A stretch of DNA of 64,000 bases from Cylicocyclus nassatus (taxonomy: Eukaryota; Nematoda; Chromadorea; Rhabditida; Strongylidae), in NCBI GenBank assembly GCA_958299035.1, contig CATQJL010000112.1, forward strand, positions 67,611,117 to 67,675,116, written 5' to 3'. The notes beneath the pieces are model-generated. The model saw nothing but the letters and a program-made list of their open reading frames with translations, did not search any database and was not told the DNA's origin. A program made the translations under genes and the position numbers. The stretch's first letter is position 1; each line of letters opens with the position of its first letter. Shown one piece after another: positions 31,908-41,900 of the stretch.

Positions 31908-34400
31908 CTAGCGAGGAGAAACTTCGAGCCGAAGTGGTCGCCGACTTGAAGAGGGAATATGCAGAAGTCTTCAAGCGACTTGGGAAAGTGCACGAAGAGT
32001 AAGGCTAAATTAGTCTTGAAAAGCGATGCTGTGCCAGTCTTCAAGAAGAAGAGGCCAGTTCCATAGCCACAGCATCGGGACTGGAAGGAAATTGATCGGC
32101 TAGTAGCAGAAGGAGTCATTTCTGCTGTAGAGCACTCAGAGTGGGCCGCGCCGATAGTCGCCGTCAAGAAGAAAAATGGCAGGATTCGGTTATGCGCCGA
32201 TTTCTCGACAGGACTCAACGATGCATTGCAGCTGCATCAGCACCCATTGCCCACGGCGGAGGATGTGTTCACAATGCTCAATGGAGGCCAGCTTTTCACC
32301 CAACTAGACCTAGTCGAAGCTTATTTACAAGTGGAAGTCGAGGAAGCATCAAAGGAGATGCTCACTATCAATACACACTAAGGATTATATCGCTATAATC
32401 GATTACCATTCGGAGTGAAATCGGCACCAGGCATATTTCAACAGATCATGGATTCCATGATAAGCGGACTTGATGAAGTAGATGCTTATCTTGATGACAT
32501 CATCATCACTGGGAGGAGTTATGAAGAACACCGTCAGAATTTGGAAGCCTTATTCAAGAGAATTAAGGACTACGGATTCCACGTCAGGCTGGGAAAAATG
32601 CAGCTTTCTCATGCCAGAGATTTGTTACTTACGGTGCATCATCGACAAAAGAGGACGCCGGCCGGATCCAAAGAAGATTAAAGTCAAAGCAAATGCCAGC
32701 ACCGAAGAACATAGCGGATGTTCGGTCATTCCTCGGCATGATCAACTATTATGGATTATTCGTGGCCGAGATTCGTCAGCTTAGAGCACCGTTGGAAGCA
32801 TTGCTCAGGAAGGACGCAAAGTTCGAATGGACAGAGGAATGCCAAAACGCATACAAGCGTGCCAAGGAAGTCCTAGCCTCCGATCTACTCCTCACACACT
32901 TCGATCCTGAATTACAGATAGTGGTAGCTGCGGACGCGTCGGACTACGGGATCGGAGCTGTTATTCTGCATAAGATGCCAGATGAGACAGAAAAGGCTAT
33001 CTGCCATGCAAACCGAAGCCTCACAGCCGCAGAAAAGAACTACGGACAAATTGAAAAGGAAGGACTAGCATTGGTTTTCGCAGTCCGTAAGTTCCATCGG
33101 TACATATACGGACGCCGATGCAGATTACTCACCGATCACAAACCGCTACTGCACATCTTTGGACCCAAGAAGATGGTGCCTGCGTACACAGCGAGCAGGT
33201 TGCAACGATGGAAACTCATTCTACTCGCATACGACTTCGACCTGGAGTACCGCAAGACAACCGAATTCGGACAAGCCGATGCACTGTCTCGACTGATCCC
33301 TCCAAGGACATTCCAAACCGAAGACGTTGTCATAGCGAAGATAGAAGAAGAGGTGCGAGCTGTTCAATCTGCTGCTGTACGAGGGTTACCACTAACCCGG
33401 AGGAAGATTGAGAAAGAATCTCGTAAGGACGAAACCATTGCGCAGGTCATTCGAATGCTGCAATCCGGAGCATGGCCGTCCAAGCCGAAAGAAGAAGTCC
33501 GAAATTGGAGAGCACTGAGGGAGAATTTATCAGTGCAAAATGGATGTTTGTACTTCGCCCACAGAATAGTCATTCCAGCTTCGCTAAGACAGGCATTTCT
33601 GAAGCAGTTACACGAGGGACACCCTGGAATGATAAGGATGAAGGTGCTCGCGAGAGGATTCGCATCTTGGATGGGCATCAACAGAGAAATTGAAGACTCA
33701 GTGCGCCGCTGTAAGGACTGTCAAGAAGCCTCCAAAATGTCAGTGAAGACGTTGCTGCATTCATGGAAAGTGGACGACAAACCATGGAATTGACTTCACA
33801 TTGATTATGCAGGGCCGCTGAATGGCAAGATGTATCTCGTCGTAGTTGACGCTTACTCGAAATGGCCAGAAGTTTTTGTAATGCCTTCATCGTCAACTAC
33901 AGCTACCCTGAAAGAACTCAGATCTCTATTCGCTCGATTTGGAAATCCGCAAGTGATCGTGTCGGATAATGGGACGCAGTTCACAGCAAAGGAGTTCCAA
34001 GATTTCTGTGAAGAGCGAGGAACCAAGCATAGGCGTTCACCACCATTCCATCCGCAATCAAATGGACAAGCGGAGAGGTTTGTGGATATCTCTAAAAGGA
34101 CCTTCCAGAAAATTAAGGAGGGAGGAACGGCAGAGAAGCTTGCGGAATTTCTGCAGTCTTATCGACGAACGCCTTGTACAACTGTTTTGGGACAACGTTC
34201 GCCTGCCGAGCTGCTCCTGGGACGTCAGATAAGGACACCGCTTTCGCTGCTGAATGAAGACTCCAAAGAAGAAGGAATTTGCAACGAAAACATGGAGAAG
34301 CAGTTCACCGCCACCATGGAGCACGAAAGAGAGCGTACCAGCCACAAGAAGCCGTGTGAGTACGTGATTTTCGCTCGGGATGCGAAAAATGAATTCTAGC
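31908..34400 (+). pseudogene. gypsy pol, right arm: reverse transcriptase, RNase H and integrase (broken)
   Basis: Reading begins near 31910 within the reverse transcriptase N-terminal region (WAAPIVAVKKKNGRIRLCAD, then FTQLDL). The palm motif AYLDDIIIT at about 32480-32510 has the intact catalytic YxDD. Stop codons occur after KKKRPVP (about 32064) and in TINTH*GLY (about 32380). Frame changes fall near 32600 and 32690. From 32693 to 33793 one long frame carries the thumb (SFLGMINYY), RNase H (AADASDYG) and the zinc finger. A TGA at 33792 splits off the integrase core (33830-34399: SDNGTQF, PFHPQSNGQAERF). Gag and protease were not found. It is a Ty3/gypsy (Metaviridae-type) element by domain order, and it is inactive as read. 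Confidence 0.85.
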
Positions 34401-34670
34401 TCGTGTGAAGAAACGCTAGGGAGAAGCCGTGTACGATGTGCTTACAACCAGCTATGGAGACGACATGCGAATCAGATGCGCAGTGGAAGAATGGAGCGCC
34501 GTCGTGATCCAGCCTCTACCACACGTCTTGAAGAAGGCCAAATGGACAATGGCATGAACACCAAGCAACTTCAACCACTTCACTGATTCCAGCTAGATCG
34601 AGCCGACATCGTCGACCACCTGAACGACTCCAAGTAGATCCTCATTTTAAGATGTACCGTTGTTCATCTT

Positions 34671-34897
34671 GGGACGGAGGTGTTGTAGAGCTGTTCAGTG
34701 TGAACTAGAACTCGCTCATTATTGATAGCTAAGGCTGAGTTGACCTAGGCTGCTGCGGCGTACCCGCCGCACCTTGATTATGTTTACGTGTTGTTATTGC
34801 ATCGATCCAAGTGGACCCGCGGCATATACGCCTATGTGTATAAGGGGAATCTTTGTGTTTTTCTAATAAAATCAACGGCTCAACGCGTTCCACAACA
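34671..34897 (+). repeat. Polypurine tract and right LTR
   Basis: GGGACGGAGG (34671-34680) is followed by the LTR from TGTTGTAGAGCTG to CCACAACA (34681-34897, 217 bp). The LTR contains TAATAAAATC (about 34864), a likely poly(A) signal. Confidence 0.8.
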
Positions 34898-34931
34898 TAT
34901 ACGATATTCGTTCATTCGAGATTATTGGAAT

Positions 34932-35160
34932 GCAATTACCCTAATTTCACGCGTACAAGGCGCGGGGGAGTTTTTTCGAAAATCGACCAGCCCAAACACG
35001 GCAAAAGACTTCGCGAACAAAAAACCATATACGCGCTGTATATTGCCTGAGAGTATCGTGCGGCATAAGTCTCGTTTTCCGAAACAAAACGAGGCGGCTG
35101 AGCGGCACGTTTGAAAAATCAAGAAAGGTGCGCCTTGTACGCGTGAAATTAGGGCAATTG
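34932..35160. mobile_element. Foldback MITE with CAATTACCCTAATTTCACGC ends
   Basis: The left end and the right end (GCGTGAAATTAGGGCAATTG) are inverted copies, continuing inward through GTACAAGGCGC and TTTTTCGAAAAT. It begins only 14 bp beyond the retrotransposon palindrome. Confidence 0.8.
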
Positions 35161-35499
35161 GTTTCAACTATAATATTCAGTATAAATTTTTTTCAGATTG
35201 ATTTTGTTTCTTTTTGAATTGTGTGAGAGTGCGTTAGCTATACTATCAAAAAGTCAAAAGCTTGTATACACATACACTTATCTTCTTGAAACACAGCCCC
35301 GAATGAAATAACTCAAATTAGATACATAAATGGCTCCTCCTCACGTTCAACTGAGCTCAACCTAGAAATTTCTATTAGTCCCTGCTCCAAATTCAGATAT
35401 CGGTAGTTTTTTGCTCTTCTGTATGAAAAGGAAAGGAAAGGTCCTCATGGAAAGTCCTAGCAGAACCTTGGATTCCGAGAGCTGAATGGACTGCTGCCT
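35161..35499. other. AT-rich spacer
   Basis: No gene, repeat or motif recognised. Confidence 0.4.
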
Positions 35500-35892
35500 C
35501 GAAGGCAGTGTCACAGCAAAATTTGGATGTGGGGATTTTTGCATACTATACTTCTCTCAGTCTACCTAATTCAAGTGTTCCAATTCGCAAGAAATTCGCG
35601 ATAAGCCTTTGAAAACCCCGCTGCAACTTACAGATATGTGCTTTTCTGATGCTTGCATCGCATGTCTAGGCATTTAATAAATGAAACGGTCGCCTGATCC
35701 ACATGTTGACGAAAGGGGAAACGGGTGAGTCGATCAGCCAAGCCAAGTCGCACTCTGCAAGCCACTTCAAGGGCAATTTTTTTCAAGATACAGGGTCAAA
35801 TCGAGTCGGACTTGCGCAATGGCCTATGTAAGGTGACCTTTAACAGAGATCGCGAAGACCCGCACCATTTCATTGGTGAGACACTGCTTTTA
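35500..35892. mobile_element. MITE with GGCAGTGTC...GGTGAGACACTGC ends
   Basis: The left end is GAAGGCAGTGTCACAGCAAA and the right end is ATTGGTGAGACACTGC. The internal TCAAATCGAGTCGGACTTG matches, inverted, CAAGTCCGACTCGATC in the 25-kb element. Confidence 0.5.
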
Positions 35893-35910
35893 TAGAGTGT
35901 TAAGCTATAT

Positions 35911-36534
35911 ACAGGGTGTCCCAAAAAATGTGCCTACCGTTTGAATGAAAATAACTCTCTTGTCATGGAACTTTCTTCAAGTACCATTCTTGGAGCGGAA
36001 TTCAACATAGATTTACAGTATGAAACGAATCCTCGATCCCCCTTCATTACTCTAGAATCACGGTGGTGGAAACTCTTAGGACATGATGCCGCTGTGAGAT
36101 GGGCCGCCCAAAAATTTTTTTTCAAATCTGAAAAATAAAAATTGTGCAACAAGGTTTTCATGCATGCTGATTTTACTACACAATTTTTTAAGCGTTCGCA
36201 GAGGTTTTCAAACGGCGTAATCGAATTTTCAACGACTATTATATTTCCGTTGTTACGGTATATCTGACATAACTTATGAGAAAAGCATGACGGTGAAGTA
36301 CAAGTTTCATATTTGAAATCAGCGACTCCGAATGACCTAATGCAGGAGTCTTCAACTTCTTTAGTCCCTTTTTAGGGGTCAAAGATCCTCAATGACACGA
36401 AACCCTCCCCAAATTTCTAACAAAATCCTAATTCGATCCATATCGCAAAATGATGCCTATAGACCCTCGAAAAATTTCATGACAAAGAAAGTTTAAAAAA
36501 ATCCAACAGTAGGCACATTTTTGGGACATCCTGT
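35911..36534. mobile_element. Mariner-type MITE with CAGGGTGTCCCAAAAA ends
   Basis: The left end ACAGGGTGTCCCAAAAAATG and the right end TTTTTGGGACATCCTGT are inverted and lie within TATA. Inner arms share GTAGGCAC. A relative is at 53.97 kb. At 36540 a lone TTAGGTTGG end follows, with no partner. Confidence 0.7.
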
Positions 36535-36641
36535 ATATATTAGGTTGGAAATTAAGTTCTGCAACTCATTCAATTTTCTCCTAACATGGTGCACACAAAA
36601 CTGGCTAATGTGTGGATTGTGAAACGCACGTACTGCATCTG

Positions 36642-36961
36642 CTCAGACAATCGCCGGGGGCAGGCGGGCACCGGAAAAATAGATTGCTGATCTCTCGCGC
36701 CCCGCTCGCGGATTTTTTGGAAAGCAATCAGGACTTTTCGGAAGACCGCTTGCTGAGTTCTCGATTTCTCAGAGATTCAGCAATATATCTGCAAAAGATA
36801 AGAGCGAAAAAAAATTCAACAGGCGGCCTCTCAAAAATCCGCTGACAAGCAAGCGGTCTTCCGAAAAGTCCTGATTGCTTTGCAAAAAATCCGCGAGCGG
36901 GGTGCTGAGAAATCAGCAATCTATTTTTCCGGTGCCCGCCTGCCCCCGGCGATTGTCTGAG
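36642..36961. mobile_element. Foldback MITE, CTCAGACAATC family (copy 3)
   Basis: A 320-bp palindrome, nearly identical to the copy at 26786. The ends are CTCAGACAATCGCCGGGGGC and its inverse. Confidence 0.85.
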
Positions 36962-37188
36962 TGCTATTCTGCGAAATTCTGACGTGGCAGTCACGATGGA
37001 TATATAATAGTCTATGGGAAAACTAAGAAATGTGACTGATTTTATAACCTAGGGGAATTATCCGACATGCTGATCACAAAAACTTCACTGAAGTTGCATG
37101 ATAGGGGCTTTGTAAGTTGTTACTGTAGGTTTGCAATACAGGATCCTATCCTAAGGAAAAATAGAGAGGCCTTGATTCAACTAATGTA

Positions 37189-38208
37189 TTAGGTTGTCCC
37201 AAAAGTTTTGTCCGTTTTTTCAACCTATTCATAAAAACGCGTGGAACGAAAACAAAGAAACGATTTCAGCATTATCCGACGCATCTTTTCCTTCTCTTTC
37301 TAACTGTCATGCTTCCATGCCGATTAATCTTTTGTTCACTGAGATAAACGCCGAAATTTCGAACCCATGGTTTTTACTATGCCCAAGTTTGGCAATTTTT
37401 CACAATCTTTATTTTTGACTTTCGGAATAGCTTTGGCAACAGTTAGATAGAGCAAACAAAGGGCAATATGATGCAATTTTGCGGCATCTATAGCCAGCCT
37501 TGAAAATTTTTAGAATTATTTTTCTGATGGTATCAAATTCCACTTTTGGTGATGCCAAAAGTCAGAGATCATGAAACGGCGCACCACTAAGGTATCATTC
37601 GATGCAGCTTTTCCTCCTCTTTCCTGTGAGTGTATTTTCTCTTCAAATAGCGGGGTCCTTAGCGATAAAATTTTCATAATTCTTGAATTTGACCCCACCC
37701 CAGCGTGTACACGTTAAATGCAAAAACTTATATTTCGAAGCGGTAAACGCTCATTTGCTTCGTAAAAATAGTGAATAATCGTAATCGGTTTTTGAAAGCT
37801 TCAAAATCCGATGCTTTATTAGTGTTCGAGGCGTTTCTGTATTTTAGAACTTCGCAAAAGTGAAGACTTTTGAAAAAATTATCTTTAAAATTATTAAAAA
37901 GCCAGCTAAATATGCCGAATAATTGCATTGCATTGCCCTTTGCTTACTCTATCTGAGGGCTATCAAAGGTCTTCCAAAAGTTGAAAATGAAGATTGTGAA
38001 AAATTGTCAAACTTGGACTTAGTAAAAACCGTGGGTTCGAATTTCGGCGTTTATCTCAGTGAGCAAAAGAGTAATTGACATGCGGGCGTAACAGTTAGAA
38101 AGAGGAGGAAAAGATGCGTCGGGTAGTGCTTAGAGCGTTTCCCTATGTTTGTTCCACGTATTTTTATGATAGGTTGAAAAAACGGACAAAACTTTCGGGA
38201 CAACCTAA
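37189..38208. mobile_element. Mariner-type foldback MITE, TTAGGTTGTCCC ends
   Basis: The left end TTAGGTTGTCCCAAAAGTTT and the right end ACTTTCGGGACAACCTAA are inverted and flanked by TA on both sides. The arms remain paired inward for about 450 bp (CGTTTATCTCAGTGAxCAAAAG; TAGATAGAGCAAACAAAGGGC). Length is 1020 bp with no transposase. The TIR recalls mariner elements of strongylid nematodes, by memory of the general form. Confidence 0.75.
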
Positions 38209-38836
38209 TATATGGTATTCGTGTCTGGCAGGCCAAATAACTCCACTGTATGAAGTCTCGACGAACTTTGAGAATAGTTCAAAATAGTTCAAAACTGCAT
38301 ATGCGCGGTGCACCTTGGATCATGAATGGTTGTTAAATGTGCATTCAAAACGACAAAGTAATTGATTTAAAAATGGAAATAATAAAGAAGAGGTAATTTT
38401 TTGAATTTTGACGCGCTCCCAATAAGCAGGGGAAAATCTCAACGTGGAAATCTAATTGGCCAATTCTTTTGAGTTCTTTCATTACACCTGAGTTTCTGCT
38501 AAACAAACAAAATACTTAAAGGCATACTTCATCACTGGTTACACTGTCACCTCCAAAAAAGTCATGATAGGCATATCTTGCTCAAAAGGTCACATTACTG
38601 TATTCCTTTTTTGACGTCTAGAAGTTTCCAAATCTTATCTGAACAAGCATCAAGAAAAACCTAGCAGATTGTTTTTGAAGTCATGTCTGTATGACAGTTA
38701 TATGGTAAGACTTTAATCCTTTGGATTTTTTAAACAAAGATCGCCGAAAATCATAAAATTTGATTTGCCTTCATTGGTGCACGCAATCAGAGCTCCCGAT
38801 AGCTTTGATAAGGGACTGCATAGGGTTGACATCTGC

Positions 38837-38844
38837 TATATAAG
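38837..38844 (+). promoter_or_regulatory. TATA box of ASP gene B
   Basis: TATATAAG followed by GGC lies 68 bp before the start codon. The paralogue has TTATAAGG at nearly the same distance. Confidence 0.6.
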
Positions 38845-38904
38845 GGCCTATTAGCGATCAAGAACAAATTTCAGACTACAATTTCTTAGCTTGAAGTCAC
38901 CAAA

Positions 38905-41900
38905 ATGCGCCATCTTTCTACAGTAAGTGCTAATCCTGCTCTGATATTTGTGATATATAATTGCTTAGTGGCTTCTTCTGCTGTCCAGCTGTGTGTCGCT
39001 CAGTATAGGTAAGTTCTCAAATGTTGTCGAAAAAGAAAAGTTAAGGCCAGTTTTTCTTAAAAAACAGCGGTAAAATCAATAACAATCAAATAATTGCATA
39101 CTTCCACTTCTTCAAACTTTAAATTACAGAGAAGTGCCCAGATTATGAAATGGATACTGATGGTTATAACTACGTCGAGTTGCACAATGACATTCGACAA
39201 GGCGTAGCTAAACGCTCATTTCCATACCCTCAGAAAGACGGTGTCGAAATCGAATACAGCAAAAAAGGAACAAAGAGTCTGTTTAGATTGGTACGCTTGT
39301 GTTTGACAGTTATGCTCCAAAAAGTTCGCATGGAATTCAAAATTGGTGAGACTGAGTAGACTAACAATATGCTATCAAAATGAATAACGGAGCGAGGAGA
39401 TTACAGTGAGATTCAACACTTTGAAAAGAAAAATAAGCTTCTACTTTTTCGTAATGATTAAGCCCTAGAATGCGGTAAAACGTTTGCCTTTACTGAAGGC
39501 ATTATAAATTTTATTCGTCAAGATCTTGATTAGTTTTTGCAAGGACTGATAAAATAAATATCGTGCAGTTTCACTATGAATGCACGTTCGTTACGTTGGC
39601 ACAAAGATCAAATATAAAAAAAACAAACATGAATTCTATGGGAGAATGTAAGCTCTGTAAGATGACTTTTGAGCGACCGCAAGAAATCGATCCTGTAATC
39701 TTTAAAGCAAGATCTAAAAAATTTTTACGAATCAGATTTCCGTTTAAAGATTCCATAAAGCTTCTACTTGGCCACGCCCATTCTCACATCAAACAATATT
39801 TTCATGTTAAAACATTGGCAAATCGAAACACAAGGTCATGAAAAGTTGTTTTTTTCTGGGTTTTCATGCTGAGTTGATATTCCTCAACAACTAGCGTTTG
39901 CGAGAGGTTGAAAGTCTATGGTTTTCTCAAATGTTCGCAGCACGTAATCACCAGTGAATCCCAGGATTTCTGCTCGGGGGGGGGGGGGGGAATGAAGAAA
40001 AGGGAGTAAAAAAGTAATTTCAGAAAAGGGGGTGTAGTTGCAGCCACTTCCGAAAAATTTTTAGCGAGGCTAATCTGAAAAAAATGCTAAAAATTATATT
40101 GCTTATTTACAACTCTTAACAAGCTTGCATATTTTGATAACTGGGGGGGGGGAGTCCAATGTTTTGAGGCATGCTAACAAAAGCGGCATGCTAACCCGAG
40201 AAACAATACCCTCCTTGCTTTTCCGTTCAACAATGTTCAGCTTGAACCGGTTCCAGCTACGCTAAGCCCCGCATAGCTTACACTGAAGAATGTTCGAAAA
40301 ACTGAGTACATAGTCACTTATGCAAGAAGCAGATATTATGGCGTCAGTCCCTATGTGCGTCAATAGGAGTTATAGTATGGAAGATGTCTGATTTGGGATT
40401 CAAGCCTTAGGTTAAGAACAAAAAGATTTTTTTGCTTATTAATCATTTTTTATTTACAAGCATATGAAAACCTTCTAGACATACTCGAGTGTCCTGGAAG
40501 GAATTGCAATGGCAGTTATTGATGAGGAAAAATGCAAGCTTAAGAACCAGGAGGTACAGGATGCCTATAACAAACCCATCAATTTTGCAAGGTTAGTCAC
40601 ACACGTTACTGTTTAGTAGTTTTTCCGCTTGATACAGCGCGCTTGCTGTGTCGAAAATTTGCAATAAAACTTGCAAATGAACAAATGATTACCCCTTAAA
40701 GACACCGTCCACCCAGATTCTCGACTTCCATGTTTTGATCGTTCCTGGGCCTTCTAATACCCCTTATTCCGAATTTGAAGTCGAGAATCCGCGAAAACCC
40801 CAACAATCTCCGCTTCGAACCTGCAGGCCGGCTTTCAGGAACGGTGATTGGCTGGGCGCCCACGGATGGGCGGGCATGGATGGAGAGGGCGGTGCCGTCT
40901 AGAGGTCCTCGTGCATCTTCGTTATTCCGCCGCGAGTTTCTAGCTTCCGAGGCAATATTTTGCGCCGCCACTTGGGCATTGGCTTGATAGGGTGCCCCAC
41001 TATCATATGCTGCAAAAGCTCGAGACCCTCAACTTAGGGTGGACGGCGCCTTTAATGCCGTTACCTGCCGCACAAGATGGCGGCATTTTGGCGCGGCTAT
41101 TTTTCAAGAGAGAAGTATTCGACATCGCCCCCATTATACCAAGCGAAAATCGACTAGACTACACATTATCTATTAGGAAACATGCATATTTTTATACAGG
41201 CAACGAGTCAACAATAATCAGAACAAAAAACAAGTAGCACAAGCATACCAGTGGGCAATCGAGGATTGGCGTGACACAGCTACTTTACCTCTCACCGATG
41301 CTATTTACAACGACGATGGAATGAAACCATTTGCAAATGTGAGTTTATTTGCTGGTACTTTCTACGCTGTTTTAAGAACTAGTAGATTTCCGCTGTTTTG
41401 CAACATCTTTGACTTGGTTTTTCAGTAGCAGGCAACTGTTTTCCTTTGCTGACTGAAGTGAAATAAGGTTAAATTCAAAAAACCTACATTTGAGACCTTT
41501 CCCTACCACTCGCCTTTCAACAGGCTTGCACTTTGAAGCTAAAAGATTTTTCAATTTACGAAGTGAAAGCAAGGCTAAGCATTGAACTTTGTCAATAATC
41601 TACCTTAACTTATCCTACAAATCGCTCTAACTAGAAGCTTAGTTGTGAGCAAGCCTGGTGTAGGCTATCCTTATCTGCGGTTTGTTGTACTTTGAGTTGG
41701 GGCTAAAATACATCTCAGAATCAGTATTTTCTTACAAAGCGACTACTAAAAAATCTCAACATTTGTATTCCGTTGCAGAGCATAACTGCACCATGAGCAT
41801 GCTTGGCATTCCTCAACTTGTCCGACTGTTAGGGTAAACTAATCAAATTTTAGATGATCTATTACAAGTCGCTACAAGTGGGATGCAGTCATTCTCCATG

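Larger units (their letters stand above)
29864..34918. mobile_element. Palindromic Ty3/gypsy retrotransposon locus
   Basis: Two arms of about 2.04 kb face each other. The left arm (29864-31907) is the inverse of 32878-34918. Each carries RNase H, integrase and one LTR at its outer end. Only the right side retains reverse transcriptase (about 31950-32690), which forms the spacer. The palindrome runs 21 bp beyond each LTR: 29864-29884 is the exact inverse of 34898-34918. That is easier to explain by inverted duplication after insertion than by two integrations. The arms differ by few bases. Confidence 0.85.

Noticed and set aside
31103..33411. Opposite-strand and alternate-frame ORFs in the gypsy arms (97 and 105 codons, each present twice)
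   Set aside because: They are shadows of the RNase H/integrase frame, duplicated because the arms are inverted copies.
37189..38208. Possible autonomous mariner transposase
   Set aside because: The length is near that of mariner, but the sequence is a palindrome with no long frame and no DDD/E-type motif.
41780..41835. Exon-like segment in ASP-B intron 5 (after ccgttgcag)
   Set aside because: It opens a frame with EHNCTMSMLGIP, but phase after the FAN exon gives an early TGA, and gene A has no counterpart. Direct FAN-to-MIYYKS joining matches gene A.
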